The notes: a model not told the origin generated them from the letters alone. Shown: positions 15,161 to 24,653, counted from the stretch's first letter. The stretch: 61,332 bases of DNA from Muribaculaceae bacterium (GCA_023663365.1 JAMPHP010000002.1:51464-112795), one strand, 5' to 3'. Numbers and translations: made by a program.

Positions 15161-16062
15161 TTACATTGCAGGCAGGCCAGTGCGATGGAGAATAGTTTGG
15201 TGCGGGGAGTGTCGCCACGCGATGTGAGCACGCACGGAACTTTGGTGCCTACCACGATGGCGGCTATTTCGGCTCCGCCGAAGTGTGTGGCCGATTTGAA
15301 GAAAACGTTGCCCGACTCGATGTTGGGGAAGAGGAGGCAGTCGGCCTGGCCCGCTACAGTGGAGCCCGTGACCTTCTTCTCGATGGCAACTTCGGGGTAG
15401 AGCGCCACGTCGAGTGAGAGAGGGCCGTCGACAATCACCTTGCCGAGCTGACCGCGGTCGCCCATCTTGGCGAGGATGGCAGCTTCTGTCGAAGATACCA
15501 CCGACGGCAGCACTTGCTCCGAAGGAGCGATGCAGGCTATTTTTGGAGTGTCGATGCCGAGCGATGCGGCGATGCCGCTGAGGTATTTTATCAGGACGGT
15601 CTTCTGCTTGAAGTCGGGCAGCGGTATCACTGCCACGTCGGCAATGCACAGCAGCTTTTCGCGGCCGGGCATCTCCACCACCGACACGTGGCTGAGGGTG
15701 CCTTTGGGCGGGAACAGACCGGCCTCCTTGTTGAGGATACCTCGCATATATTTATCGGTCGAAACCAGGCCTTTCATGAGCACGTCGGCACCGCCCGAAG
15801 CCACAAGGCTCACGGCCATCTCCACGCATCGCACATCGCTTTTCTCGTCGACGATGGCAAATACGGTAGGGTCTATGTCCTCCTGTCGGCATATCTCGAG
15901 CACGCGGGCCTTGTCGGCGAATACTGTGGGCTCAACGAGGCCTTCGAGGTAGGCGTCGTAGACGGCACGTAGGGTATGTGAGTCATTGCCGTAGGCCACG
16001 GCGATACGTTTGCGGCCGCGCTGGCGGGCCTCTTCAACGATTTGTGTGAGTCGTGTAATCAT
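15157..16062 (-). CDS. ptb: Phosphate butyryltransferase
   Basis: The enzyme converts butyryl-CoA and phosphate to butyryl phosphate and CoA. The sequence shows the phosphate acetyl/butyryl transferase fold, with RKRIAVAYGNDSHTL near the N-terminus, LMKGLVSTDKYMRGIL, and the conserved C-terminal ATHFGGAEIAAIVVGTKVPCVLTSRGD. I place the start at the ATG at 16062 (MITRLTQIVEEA). The ten-codon upstream extension would begin at a TTG that lies inside the -7 box of a good promoter. The stop overlaps the buk start (ATGA), so the pair is coupled. The resulting protein of about 301 aa is of normal length. Confidence 0.93.
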   Translation of the reverse strand: MITRLTQIVEEARQRGRKRIAVAYGNDSHTLRAVYDAYLEGLVEPTVFADKARVLEICRQEDIDPTVFAIVDEKSDVRCVEMAVSLVASGGADVLMKGLVSTDKYMRGILNKEAGLFPPKGTLSHVSVVEMPGREKLLCIADVAVIPLPDFKQKTVLIKYLSGIAASLGIDTPKIACIAPSEQVLPSVVSSTEAAILAKMGDRGQLGKVIVDGPLSLDVALYPEVAIEKKVTGSTVAGQADCLLFPNIESGNVFFKSATHFGGAEIAAIVVGTKVPCVLTSRGDTPRTKLFSIALACLQCK

Positions 16063-16089
16063 GTGAGATTTTTGCGGGGTTAGCTTCCG

Positions 16090-16121
16090 CAAAAATACAA
16101 CAAATACTTGAGAAATCCCAA
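16090..16121 (-). promoter_or_regulatory. Promoter of ptb-buk
   Basis: The minus-strand -33 TTG (16119-16121) and -7 TATTTTTG (16090-16097) are 21 bp apart. The predicted start of transcription, near 16083, fixes the ptb start codon at 16062. Confidence 0.75.
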
Positions 16122-16168
16122 CGCCAACGCTTTTTGACGCGTTTTTCTCTCTTTAGGACAGATTTATT

Positions 16169-16188
16169 TTTATTTGAAAGTGATGAGG
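16169..16188. repeat. Duplicated 3' end of gtrA (left boundary of insert)
   Basis: Twenty bases here are identical to 18452-18471, the last codons and stop (LITFK*) of the GtrA-family gene. Flanking similarity extends further: GATTTATTT lies before it (with a 6-bp insertion), and GTTG follows. The two copies are direct repeats that bracket the hydrolase and Panacea genes. Confidence 0.75.
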
Positions 16189-16203
16189 GTTGCTTTACAC
16201 AGG

Positions 16204-17340
16204 TCAATTTGATATCAAATTACAAAAATCGTCGAAAAGCAAGTGATATTCACACCCTTTCTTTTCGCCCAAAGTGACAAAAATGAGGTTTTGTGTGGGG
16301 TCGCAAAACAGAACCTGACCGAATAGTCCTATAGCGAAGAAGCGTGGTGTGACTACATCCTTGCCATCGATGCGGGTGATGATATTGTTCCACCCCAGAG
16401 AGTATGCTTCGTTCTCCAATGAAGAATGAGTTGAGCGGTCAATCCATTCTTTACTCACAATCCGCTTGTTGCCGTAGACACCGCCATTTATATATAGTCG
16501 ACCGATTTTTGCCAGGTCTCTGACATTAGATACCAATCCGCCATAAGCCTTTGCCTGCCGGTTTTTATTATCGTCGAGAGAGATAAATGCGTCGACTTCC
16601 ATATCAAGCGGCTTCCATACTTTTTCCTGTAAGTATCGGGCGTAAGGAGTGCCTACAGCTCTTTCTATTGCCACTCCCAGCAAGGCAGTAGCCATTGAAT
16701 TATAATAATGAGCGGTGCCGGGCTTGGATGTGAAGTGCAACTTCTTGAATTGCTTGACTACATCTTTGCCGTAATAGAGCTTTGCCATTTTCGAGAATGG
16801 GTTCCATCCGTAGCTTTCTTGAAAATCAATCCCGGTGCGCATATCAAGCAGGTGCTCGATAGTAAGTTCCTTAAACATGGGATCTGCGTTATTAAGTTCC
16901 GTAATATACTTGGTTACGGGATCGGTTAAAGATATATAGCCCTCATCAATTGCGATGCCGCATAATAGAGCGGTTATTGCCTTTGTTATAGAGAAAATAT
17001 TTGATGGCGATAGTTGTGAGAAACTACCATAATACTTTTCGAGAAGGATAGTATCATTACGAACAATCAATAAAGCGCCGTTGCCACGGACACGCGCAAA
17101 ATACTCTCCGATTGTTTCGCTGTTAAAGCGACCGCCGGTAAATTTGGAATCCTCAAAATATCGGTCGTGATTGGCCGAAGAAATCAGCACATTCTTCGCA
17201 GCACTATTTGAGGCGATGGTATCAAGTGCGAAATTGCGGTAGGTGTCGGTTGACGGACTTCCACATTTAATAGACTTGAACGTAGTGCAGCTCGCAAAGG
17301 CTACGAAAAAAAATATTAAGAGGAAGTGTGGAGGTCTCAT
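16204..17340 (-). CDS. Serine hydrolase of the beta-lactamase/PBP-like family
   Basis: The 378-aa protein belongs to the class C beta-lactamase and esterase superfamily. The catalytic SxxK box is SITK in SNIFSITKAITALL, and the second box is the tyrosine motif YYNS. It begins with an export signal ending in FASC at residue 18, which reads as a lipoprotein signal, so it is probably anchored outside the inner membrane. The usual substrates are esters, D-amino-acid peptides or muropeptides, and there is no reason to call it a resistance enzyme. Its AT-rich composition and its location inside a segment bounded by direct repeats indicate acquisition together with the neighbouring toxin-antitoxin genes. 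It starts 35 bp after the toxin gene. Confidence 0.88.
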   Translation of the reverse strand: MRPPHFLLIFFFVAFASCTTFKSIKCGSPSTDTYRNFALDTIASNSAAKNVLISSANHDRYFEDSKFTGGRFNSETIGEYFARVRGNGALLIVRNDTILLEKYYGSFSQLSPSNIFSITKAITALLCGIAIDEGYISLTDPVTKYITELNNADPMFKELTIEHLLDMRTGIDFQESYGWNPFSKMAKLYYGKDVVKQFKKLHFTSKPGTAHYYNSMATALLGVAIERAVGTPYARYLQEKVWKPLDMEVDAFISLDDNKNRQAKAYGGLVSNVRDLAKIGRLYINGGVYGNKRIVSKEWIDRSTHSSLENEAYSLGWNNIITRIDGKDVVTPRFFAIGLFGQVLFCDPTQNLIFVTLGEKKGCEYHLLFDDFCNLISN

Positions 17341-17375
17341 AGTGCAAGAATGGCTTTGGGGCTTACTGATAGAAA

Positions 17376-17810
17376 TTATTTGCCTGCAGCTCTTTTAGTC
17401 AACCAAAATTTATGAGTTTTATCAAGAAAAACCAAATAAAATGTATCACCTACAATATGCCCTATAAGCACAGCCGGACCGTTGACATGAATTCTTGCCC
17501 ATTCGGCATCTTCCGGGACGTGCTTCGGATATTCAAATTTCGTTTTGTCGGCGGGTGGGAAAGATTGATATACGGCAAACTTATCGCCATCTATTTGCTG
17601 CCGCAAAGGTCTTTTACAGAAGCCTTGGAGGGTTTCCATTGCCCGACTTAACAATCCAACCGATTGCCAATGGTGGAAACTTGATGCATAAGGTTGATGC
17701 GGGTCAAAATATGCAAGAGAAATCTTGAAGTTTGAGTCGTTCTTTTCATCAGCTACAGATCCTCTCTCCAGTATCAGCGAAGACCGCTCGGATGGTTTGA
17801 ATTTTGCCAT
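17376..17810 (-). CDS. Putative toxin of a Panacea toxin-antitoxin pair
   Basis: The 144-aa protein is encoded directly after a Panacea-domain gene, overlapping its stop codon by one base (TGATG), the usual order for antitoxin then toxin. It is basic and mixed alpha/beta, with a hydrophobic strand-rich C-terminus (GPAVLIGHIVGDTFYLVFLDKTHKFW). I cannot place it in a named toxin family. There is no Fic, ToxSAS/RelA or transmembrane toxin signature. Its role as toxin is inferred from gene order and from the known association of Panacea domains with diverse toxins. Confidence 0.75.
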   Translation of the reverse strand: MAKFKPSERSSLILERGSVADEKNDSNFKISLAYFDPHQPYASSFHHWQSVGLLSRAMETLQGFCKRPLRQQIDGDKFAVYQSFPPADKTKFEYPKHVPEDAEWARIHVNGPAVLIGHIVGDTFYLVFLDKTHKFWLTKRAAGK

Positions 17811-18301
17811 CAGAGTCCCTGCTGGGTTCTATAAAAAGAGCGAGTGGTCTCTTTCGATATCTCCACATGGCACTTGTCGGCCTCTGCATATCCTCTTCTT
17901 GCTTCAATCCAAGGGAGTTCGCGATGTGTTGCTCGTTCGAGTTCGATACCGGACCATTTCGTCAGATTAGAAAGCACGTCATTCAGCAATTCACGGATAT
18001 CTATGGGAAGGTTGTTGACAAAAGCATCCTCATCGATTCCGTTGATGGGAGAATACGACATATCAGAATATAAGAGCGAGGCACCTTTCATTTCATTGAA
18101 AACTTTCCTGCATACAGGGCCATGTACCCAGGCCTCAAATTTGTCGGCAAGCAATTCCTCGCCAAAAAAAGCGAGGCAATACGCATCACAATAAAACAGC
18201 AGTTTCTGCAGTTTCAGGTGCGACATCGGACCAAAATGCTTGAGAATATAATTCGCAAGTACAATGGAGTCAATCTTCCCGGTTTTTGGTATTGCTATCA
18301 T
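17810..18301 (-). CDS. Panacea-domain (DUF4065, SocA-like) antitoxin
   Basis: The product (163 aa from the ATG at 18301) carries the Panacea fold: an N-terminal helical core with HLKLQKLLFYCDAYCLAFFGEELLADKFEAWVHGPV, the family hallmark, followed by a more variable C-terminal part. Panacea proteins neutralise many unrelated toxins, and SocA acts as a proteolysis adaptor for SocB. The upstream in-frame extension to 18340 is rejected because it runs into the leader. A promoter at 18373-18404 and a TTGCAT/ATGCAA inverted repeat at 18348-18375 suggest autoregulation. It sits in the AT-rich insert behind gtrA. Confidence 0.88.
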   Translation of the reverse strand: MIAIPKTGKIDSIVLANYILKHFGPMSHLKLQKLLFYCDAYCLAFFGEELLADKFEAWVHGPVCRKVFNEMKGASLLYSDMSYSPINGIDEDAFVNNLPIDIRELLNDVLSNLTKWSGIELERATHRELPWIEARRGYAEADKCHVEISKETTRSFYRTQQGL

Positions 18302-18372
18302 AATACGCCGTTTTATATATAAGACTGCTTGTGCAGGCAAAAGTTTATTGCATCATATTAAATCAAACAATG

Positions 18373-18404
18373 CAAAGGTACGCAATTCTTTCAGATAATA
18401 CAAA
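18373..18404 (-). promoter_or_regulatory. Promoter of the Panacea pair
   Basis: The minus-strand -33 TTTG (18401-18404) and -7 TACCTTTG (18373-18380) are 20 bp apart, a full consensus match. A TTGCAT...ATGCAA inverted repeat (18348-18375) overlaps the -7 box and the transcription start and could be an operator. Confidence 0.75.
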
Positions 18405-18451
18405 AAACAATCTTAGTCAAAACCTTATGTCAAAACCTTTTGAACAGCGAT

Positions 18452-18895
18452 TTATTTGAAAGTGATGAGGCGGTTGTAGACGAAGTTGGCGAGGGTGTAC
18501 ACTACGTTGCCGAGGAGTGTGGCTATGCCGTAGCCTGAAATCTCGATGCCTGCGATGCTGAACAGGAGTGAGCCGAATGTGCTCTCGTTGAGCATCCACA
18601 CTACCCAGAACTGCAGTGCGTAGCACAGTGCGAAGCCGATGAGGAACTTCACGGCCTCGCGTGTGTAGCCGCCTTTGGAGCGGAATACCCATGTCTTGTT
18701 GCAGAGAAATGAGTTGATTACGCCGCAGATATATCCGAGGGCGTTGCTCACGTAGAGGTTCAACCCGAAGAAGGATTTGCAGAGGTATATCACACCCAGT
18801 GTGACCAGGGTGTTGAGCACGCCCACGAGGCAGTATTTCACGAACTGCATTATTTTCTCGAGTCGGGCGTCGTCGGTGTGAGTATCGGTGGTCAT
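18452..18895 (-). CDS. GtrA-family membrane protein
   Basis: The 147-aa protein has four membrane helices in the GtrA/DPMS pattern, starting FVKYCLVGVLNTLVTLGVIYL and including the conserved NFVYNRLITFK end. GtrA proteins are thought to flip polyprenyl-phosphate sugars or assist surface-polysaccharide glycosylation. The start MTTDTHTDD at 18895 overlaps the preceding gene's stop by 4 bp (ATGA). A much longer reading frame extends upstream but is out of frame with that gene and meaningless. Its last 20 bp are repeated 2.3 kb away and mark the boundary of an insertion. Confidence 0.88.
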   Translation of the reverse strand: MTTDTHTDDARLEKIMQFVKYCLVGVLNTLVTLGVIYLCKSFFGLNLYVSNALGYICGVINSFLCNKTWVFRSKGGYTREAVKFLIGFALCYALQFWVVWMLNESTFGSLLFSIAGIEISGYGIATLLGNVVYTLANFVYNRLITFK

Positions 18896-19533
18896 GATTC
18901 GGGAAGGTCTTTGGGGTCCACGTGCAGAATTGGCAGCGACCAGTGGTAGTGCACCGCGAGTACGCGCAGGCCTACTACAGTGACTGCGCAACTGAGCTGC
19001 GGGATGATGGCGGATGTGCCGGGAATGTGCTGGACGGCCCAGTAGACGAGTCCACCGGCGAGGCATGCTGTGGCGTAGATGTCTTTGCGGAAGAATAGCG
19101 GCTCTTCGTTGATGAGGATGTCGCGGGTGACGCCTCCGAAGGAGCCTGTGATGATGCCCATTACTATAGCCACCCATGCGGGGAAGCCCGCGGCGAAGCT
19201 CTTCTCTATGCCTACCACCACGAAGAGCGCCAGGCCAATGGCATCGAAGAGAAAGAGGGTGCGCATACCTTTCACGAGGGCTTTACGGAATATTATCACC
19301 GTGACGAGCGAGAGGAATGTCACGGCAAGGTACATGCCCGACTGCATCCAGAACACCGGTATGCCCAGCAGGAGGTCGCGGAGAGTGCCGCCGCCGATGG
19401 CGGTGACGAGCCCTACGATGTAGGCGCCGAACCAGTCGAAGCTCTTGGCCGCCGCCAGTCGTATGCCCGAGATGGCGAAAGCTATGGTGCCGAGCACCTC
19501 GATGGAGTAGATGAAAAGGCTGTCTTCGTTCAT
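18892..19533 (-). CDS. TRIC-family cation channel (UPF0126/YicG type)
   Basis: The 213-aa protein has seven hydrophobic segments arranged as two repeats of the glycine-rich UPF0126 domain. The first repeat holds AISGIRLAAAKSFDWFGAYIVGLVTAIGGGTLRD; the second holds GIITGSFGGVTRDILINEEP. Bacterial TRIC homologues form trimeric potassium/sodium-permeable channels in the inner membrane. It overlaps nth upstream and gtrA downstream by 4 bp each, so these three are read as one message. Confidence 0.9.
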   Translation of the reverse strand: MNEDSLFIYSIEVLGTIAFAISGIRLAAAKSFDWFGAYIVGLVTAIGGGTLRDLLLGIPVFWMQSGMYLAVTFLSLVTVIIFRKALVKGMRTLFLFDAIGLALFVVVGIEKSFAAGFPAWVAIVMGIITGSFGGVTRDILINEEPLFFRKDIYATACLAGGLVYWAVQHIPGTSAIIPQLSCAVTVVGLRVLAVHYHWSLPILHVDPKDLPES

Positions 19534-20225
19534 TTGCGGTGCTTGCTTGCTGCGCTTTTCACCCTCTCAACACTGCGCGCTTGTGCGGCAAGCTCGCGTG
19601 AGCGGTGGCGGCAGATGTCGTTGAGGAAGCAGTCGTCGCACAGAGGTTTTCGGGCTTTGCACACGTATCGACCGTGAAGGATGAGCCAGTGGTGAGCCTT
19701 TGCGATCAGCTCCTCGGGGATGTTTGCGGTGAGCTTTCGCTCGGTGCTCAGCGGGTTTCGGCTGCGTGTGGTTAGTCCTATCCGCTCTGCCACTCTGAAC
19801 ACGTGTGTGTCGACGGCCATTGCCGGCTTGTCGAATACTACGGATAGAATCACGTTTGCCGTCTTCCGCCCGACACCGGGCAGGCTCATGAGCGAGTCGA
19901 TGTCGGCGGGCACTTCTCCGGCATGGTCAGCGACAAGGGCCCGTGCCATGCCTGAGAGGGAGCGTGCCTTGTTGTTGGGGTATGAGCACGATTTTATATA
20001 TCCGAAAATCTCCTCCTGCGAGGCTTTCGCGAGAGCTTCGGCATCGGGGTATGCCTCGAACAGCGGCGGCGTGATCATGTTGACGCGCTTGTCGGTGCAT
20101 TGCGCCGACAGTATTACAGCTACCAGGAGCTGGAAGGGGTTGGCGTAGTGCAACTCCGTCTGAGCCACCGGCATCTCTGCCGCGAAGCGCTCGACCACAG
20201 CCTTATATAGCTCCTGCTGCTTCAA
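19530..20225 (-). CDS. nth: Endonuclease III (DNA glycosylase/AP lyase)
   Basis: The enzyme removes oxidised pyrimidines and cuts at the abasic site in base-excision repair. Helix-hairpin-helix LPGVGRKTANVI contains the catalytic Lys, VDTHVFRV contains the catalytic Asp, and the C-terminal [4Fe-4S] loop has the C-X6-C-X2-C-X5-C spacing (CKARKPLCDDCFLNDIC). No ATG is suitably placed. The best start is TTG at 20225, 11 bp after the pheS stop, which gives about 231 aa; the longer frame upstream overlaps pheS and carries unrelated sequence. It is coupled to the TRIC gene by an ATGA overlap. Confidence 0.92.
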   Translation of the reverse strand: MKQQELYKAVVERFAAEMPVAQTELHYANPFQLLVAVILSAQCTDKRVNMITPPLFEAYPDAEALAKASQEEIFGYIKSCSYPNNKARSLSGMARALVADHAGEVPADIDSLMSLPGVGRKTANVILSVVFDKPAMAVDTHVFRVAERIGLTTRSRNPLSTERKLTANIPEELIAKAHHWLILHGRYVCKARKPLCDDCFLNDICRHRSRELAAQARSVERVKSAASKHRK

Positions 20226-20236
20226 AATCGGAGTGC

Positions 20237-21256
20237 TTAGTGAGCTGCGGTAAACTCTTCGAGGAAGCGGGTGTCGTTCTCGGAGAAGAGGCGGAGGTCC
20301 GACACGCGGTACTTCAGGTTGGCGATACGCTCCACGCCCATGCCCAGAGCGAAGCCTGTGTACTCTTTTGAGTCGATGCCGCATGCTTCGAGGACAGCGG
20401 GGTCAACCATGCCGCATCCGAGGATTTCAACCCATCCGGTGCCCTTGCAGAATGAGCATCCTTTTCCGCCGCAGAGGTCGCAGCTTATATCCATTTCGGC
20501 CGATGGCTCGGTGAAGGGGAAGTAGCTGGGGCGGAGACGAATCTGAGTGTCGGGGCCGAACATCTCGCGTGCGAAGTAGAGCAAAGTCTGACGCAGGTCG
20601 GCGAAGGTGACGTTGTGGTCGACATAGAGCGCCTCTACCTGATGGAAGAAGCAGTGCGCACGGGCTGAGATAGCTTCGTTGCGGTACACGCGACCCGGGC
20701 AGATGATGCGGATGGGTGGCTTCTGCGAGGTCATCACGCGAGTCTGCACCGATGATGTGTGAGTGCGCAGGAGCACGTCGGGGTTTCGGCTGATGAAGAA
20801 AGTGTCCTGCATGTCGCGCGCGGGGTGGTCGGCGGCGAAGTTCAGTGATTCGAACACGTGCCAGTCGTCCTCCACTTCGGGGCCTTCGGCAATGGTGAAG
20901 CCGAGGCGGCGGAAGATGTCGATAATCTGCTCGCGCACAAGCGACAGCGGGTGGCGTGAGCCTAAGCGCACGGGAGCTGCGGAGCGGCTCATGTCGAGCA
21001 GGTCGGCCGAAGCTGCAGCCGCCTCTGAAGCCTCGCGGAGAGCGTTGATGCGCTCAGTGGCGTAGTTCTTAAGCTCGTTGAGAGCCTGACCGAGCTCACG
21101 CTTCTGCTCGGGAGCCACGTTGCGGAAGTCGTTCATCAGCGCCGAGATAGCGCCTTTCTTGCTTAAATATTTGATACGCAGTGCTTCTGCTTCTTCTTTG
21201 CTTGCGCTTTCGATGGCTGCGAGCTCCGCGCGTATTTCGTTGATTTTGTTTATCAT
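20237..21256 (-). CDS. pheS: Phenylalanyl-tRNA synthetase, alpha subunit
   Basis: This is the catalytic subunit of the alpha2-beta2 enzyme that charges tRNA-Phe. It has the N-terminal coiled coil (residues 1-90), class II motif 2 around RVYRNEAISARAHCFFHQVEALY, a cysteine-rich insert CDLCGGKGCSFCKGTGW, and motif 3 GFALGMGVERIANLKY. The length of 339 aa is normal. The pheT gene is not in this window. A promoter lies within the 3' end of mfd, so pheS and the downstream nth-TRIC-gtrA can be transcribed independently of mfd. Confidence 0.97.
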   Translation of the reverse strand: MINKINEIRAELAAIESASKEEAEALRIKYLSKKGAISALMNDFRNVAPEQKRELGQALNELKNYATERINALREASEAAAASADLLDMSRSAAPVRLGSRHPLSLVREQIIDIFRRLGFTIAEGPEVEDDWHVFESLNFAADHPARDMQDTFFISRNPDVLLRTHTSSVQTRVMTSQKPPIRIICPGRVYRNEAISARAHCFFHQVEALYVDHNVTFADLRQTLLYFAREMFGPDTQIRLRPSYFPFTEPSAEMDISCDLCGGKGCSFCKGTGWVEILGCGMVDPAVLEACGIDSKEYTGFALGMGVERIANLKYRVSDLRLFSENDTRFLEEFTAAH

Positions 21257-21279
21257 CGCTCAGATAAAAATATTTTGTG

Positions 21280-21310
21280 CAAAAGTACAAAAAATTTCAG
21301 ATAGTATCAA
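21280..21310 (-). promoter_or_regulatory. Promoter of pheS
   Basis: The minus-strand -33 TTG (21308-21310) lies in the last codons of mfd, and the -7 TACTTTTG (21280-21287) is 20 bp further on. The predicted leader is about 18 nt. Confidence 0.7.
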
Positions 21311-24300
21311 GAGAGAGGATTTCTTCGAGTATTGCCAGAGCCGAGGCTACCGTGGGCACGTGCTTGATGGCGAAGGAGCGGCGTTGGTTGCGCTGGCGTA
21401 TCTCCACGCGCTGCGGGTTGTGCTGCAGGTAGTTGAGCAGGCGGCCGAACATTGGCGACTGGTAGTAGGCTTTGTTCGACTCATCGACGAAGAAGAGGTA
21501 CATGGCCCCTTGCTTCATGACTACTTTTTCGATGCCCAGGCGGCGGGCGAGCCTACGGAGGCGCGGCACGCGCAGGAGCTCGAGTGCGGCATCGGGGATG
21601 CGGCCGAAGCGGTCGCGCAGGCGGTCCTCGAAGGCTTTGAGCTGGTCGTCGCGCTCGATGCTGTCGAGCTCCTGGTATAGGGCTATGCGCTCGCTCTCCT
21701 GCGGTACGTAGTAGAATGGCAGGAGTAGCTCGAGGTCGCTCTCGATGGTGCAGTCGGCCACATACTCGGTAGTGTCGGCGCTTTCGGCCGCGCTCTCGTC
21801 GGTGAGCTCGGGGAACTCTTCGGTGCGGAGCTCGGTGACTGCCTCGCGGAGGATTTTCTGGTATGTCTCGTAGCCGAGGTCGGCGATAAATCCGCTTTGC
21901 TCTGCGCCGAGCAGGTTGCCTGCACCGCGTATGTCGAGGTCCTGCATGGCGATGTGTATGCCCGAGCCGAGGTCGGAGAAGCTCTCGATGGCTTGAAGCC
22001 TGCGGCGTGCATCGGGCGAGAGCGGTTTGCCGGGAGGCACCATGAGGTAGCAGAATGCTTTGCGCGAGCTGCGGCCAACGCGTCCGCGAAGCTGGTGCAG
22101 CTCGCTGAGGCCGAAGTTCTGCGCATTGTTGATAATCATGGTGTTGACGTTTGGCATGTCGATGCCGCTCTCGATGATGGTTGTGGCCAGCAGGATGTCG
22201 TAGTCGTGAGCGGAGAAGTCGTTGATGGCTTTCTCGAGCTTCTCGGGGGGCATCTGGCCGTGAGCCACTATGGTGCGTGCATCGGGCACGAGTCGCTTTA
22301 TCATGGCCTCGAGCTCGTAGAGCCCTTCGATGCGGTGATTCACGAAGAAAACCTGACCGCTGCGGGCGAGCTCGAAGTTGATGGCTTCGGCCACGATTTC
22401 GTCGCTGAGCGCATCGACCGATGTGATGATGGGGTAGCGGTTTGGCGGCGGAGTGGCGATGGTCGAGAGATCGCGCGCACCCATGAGCGAGAACTGGAGC
22501 GTGCGTGGTATGGGTGTGGCGCTCATGGTGAGGGTGTCGATGTTGACCCTCATCTGGCGCAGGCGCTCCTTGACTGCCACGCCGAATTTCTGCTCCTCGT
22601 CGATCACGAGCAGACCGAGATCCTTGAACTTCACCGATTTGCCGATGAGCTTGTGAGTGCCTATCACGATGTCGATTTTACCGGCTTCGAGGTCGGCAAG
22701 GATGGCCTTGGTATCTTTTGCGGAGCGTGCACGTGAGAGGTACTCCACGCGCACGGGGAAGTCTTTGAGGCGCTCGCGGAAGGTGTTGAAGTGCTGGTAG
22801 GCGAGCACGGTTGTAGGCACGAGGACGGCCACCTGCTTGCCGTCGGTGGCGGCTTTGAATGCCGCGCGGATTGCCACTTCGGTCTTTCCGAAGCCCACGT
22901 CGCCGCACACGAGGCGGTCCATGGGGCGATCCTTCTCCATGTCGGCTTTCACGGCATTTGTGGCAGCGAGCTGGTCGGGGGTGTCTTCGTAGATGAATGA
23001 TGCCTCGAGCTCGTTCTGCATGTATGTGTCGGGCGAGAAGGCGAAGCCTTTTTCGTCGCGCCGCGCGGCGTAGAGCTTTATGAGGTCGCGGGCTATATCT
23101 TTGAGCTTGCTCTTGGTGCGGTCCTTGACTTTCTGCCATGCTCCTGAGCCTATGCGGTTTATCTTGGGAGGCACGCCTTCCTTGCCTCGGTACTTGGCGA
23201 GCTTGTGGAGGGAGTGTATGGACACGAAGAGGATGTCGTTGTTCTGGTACACGAGCTTGATCACTTCCTGCATCTTGCCGTTGATGTTGGTGCGCAGCAA
23301 GCCTGCGAAGCGGCCCACGCCGTGGTCGACGTGCACGATGTAGTCGCCGGCCTCGATCTGGCCGAGCTCTTTGAGCGATAGGGCGAGTTTGCCGGAGCGT
23401 GCGCGGTCGCTCTTGAGGGTGTACTTGTGGAAGCGGTCGAAGATCTGGTGGTCGGTGAACACACACACCTTTGCGTCGTGGTCTACGAACCCTTCGTGGA
23501 GGGTGCCGTCGACGGCTTCGAAGGAGATGTTGTCGCCGCGGTCGGCGAAGATTTCGCGCAGGCGGTCGAACTGGCGTGGATTGTCGGAGAGTATGCACAG
23601 GCGGTAGCCTTCGCTCTTGAGGCGGCTGAATGAGTCGCTGATGAGGTCGAAGTTTTTATGATAGATGCCTTGCGGGGAGCAGTTGAAGGAGAGGGCTTTT
23701 GAGGCGCGTTTATTGGCGGGGGGATTTGCATCATTCGCGGGGGCGGCGGTGAAGGAGATGCGGGTGAAGGCGGCCAGGCGTGCGGCGAAGGTTTCGGGGT
23801 TGATTACGAGCTTGAGTGCTTCGGCATCGCCGTCGTCGGTGAGCAGTGTGCTTTCCGACATGCCCGATGCCGCTATCGCGCGCAGCCGCTCGAGGGTGAA
23901 GGCTTCGTTGCGCATGGCTATGAGGCTGTCGGTGTCGATGAAGTCGAGCAGCGACTGCAGTTCGCCTCGATGGCTCACGTTGGCAGTGATGTCGATGGCC
24001 TCGAGGCGGCTCTCGGAGAGCTGAGTCTCGACGTTGAAGGTGCGAATCGAGTCGATTTCATCGCCGAAGAAGTCGAGGCGCACGGGTAGCTCCATGGAGT
24101 AGCCGAAGATGTCGAAGATGGAGCCTCGCACGGCGTACTGCCCGGGCTCGTATACGTAGTCGGTCTCTTTGAAGCCGTTCTCTTTGAGCCACTTTTCCAC
24201 GGCGCTCATCTCTGTGGCTTTGCTTTTTGAGAGCGACAGGGTGTGCTCGCGGAGCTCTGAGCGCGAAGCCACGCACTCGGCGAGTGCTTCGGGGTAGGTG

Positions 24301-24653
24301 ACCACGAAGCGCACCGACGCGGCCGCGAGGCGTGCGAGGGTCTCGGTGCGGAGGATTTGGTTTGGCGGGTCGACCTGGCCGTATTTAATATCGCGACGGA
24401 AGCCCGATGGCAGCATTGCCACGGCTTCTTCACCGGCAAGGCGGCAGAGGTCGAAGTAGAGGTAGCCGGCATCGTCGAGGCTGTCGCCGACCACGACGAC
24501 CGGCGCTTTGGCATCGGCACCAACAGAGGCAAGCATCATTGATGCCGACGAACCGGCCAGCCCCGCGGCTGTGCCTCCGCCTGCACAAAGACTCCGCAGA
24601 GCGCGACGGCGCCCTGCGGTGATGATGACGGGAAGGAGATCGGCTATGGTCAT
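21297..24653 (-). CDS. mfd: Transcription-repair coupling factor
   Basis: Mfd pushes stalled RNA polymerase off DNA and recruits UvrA. The 1118-aa protein shows the full order of domains. UvrB-homology and degenerate helicase modules occupy roughly 1-400. The RNAP-interacting CarD-like domain is near 430-480 ([18 protein letters not shown]). A RecG-like helicase follows, with Walker [16 protein letters not shown] box [19 protein letters not shown] and the final QLRGRVGRS motif. The C-terminal TRCF domain is present. The start overlaps the stop of the SUI1-factor gene (ATGA). No defect is seen. Confidence 0.97.
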   Translation of the reverse strand: MTIADLLPVIITAGRRRALRSLCAGGGTAAGLAGSSASMMLASVGADAKAPVVVVGDSLDDAGYLYFDLCRLAGEEAVAMLPSGFRRDIKYGQVDPPNQILRTETLARLAAASVRFVVTYPEALAECVASRSELREHTLSLSKSKATEMSAVEKWLKENGFKETDYVYEPGQYAVRGSIFDIFGYSMELPVRLDFFGDEIDSIRTFNVETQLSESRLEAIDITANVSHRGELQSLLDFIDTDSLIAMRNEAFTLERLRAIAASGMSESTLLTDDGDAEALKLVINPETFAARLAAFTRISFTAAPANDANPPANKRASKALSFNCSPQGIYHKNFDLISDSFSRLKSEGYRLCILSDNPRQFDRLREIFADRGDNISFEAVDGTLHEGFVDHDAKVCVFTDHQIFDRFHKYTLKSDRARSGKLALSLKELGQIEAGDYIVHVDHGVGRFAGLLRTNINGKMQEVIKLVYQNNDILFVSIHSLHKLAKYRGKEGVPPKINRIGSGAWQKVKDRTKSKLKDIARDLIKLYAARRDEKGFAFSPDTYMQNELEASFIYEDTPDQLAATNAVKADMEKDRPMDRLVCGDVGFGKTEVAIRAAFKAATDGKQVAVLVPTTVLAYQHFNTFRERLKDFPVRVEYLSRARSAKDTKAILADLEAGKIDIVIGTHKLIGKSVKFKDLGLLVIDEEQKFGVAVKERLRQMRVNIDTLTMSATPIPRTLQFSLMGARDLSTIATPPPNRYPIITSVDALSDEIVAEAINFELARSGQVFFVNHRIEGLYELEAMIKRLVPDARTIVAHGQMPPEKLEKAINDFSAHDYDILLATTIIESGIDMPNVNTMIINNAQNFGLSELHQLRGRVGRSSRKAFCYLMVPPGKPLSPDARRRLQAIESFSDLGSGIHIAMQDLDIRGAGNLLGAEQSGFIADLGYETYQKILREAVTELRTEEFPELTDESAAESADTTEYVADCTIESDLELLLPFYYVPQESERIALYQELDSIERDDQLKAFEDRLRDRFGRIPDAALELLRVPRLRRLARRLGIEKVVMKQGAMYLFFVDESNKAYYQSPMFGRLLNYLQHNPQRVEIRQRNQRRSFAIKHVPTVASALAILEEILSLDTI

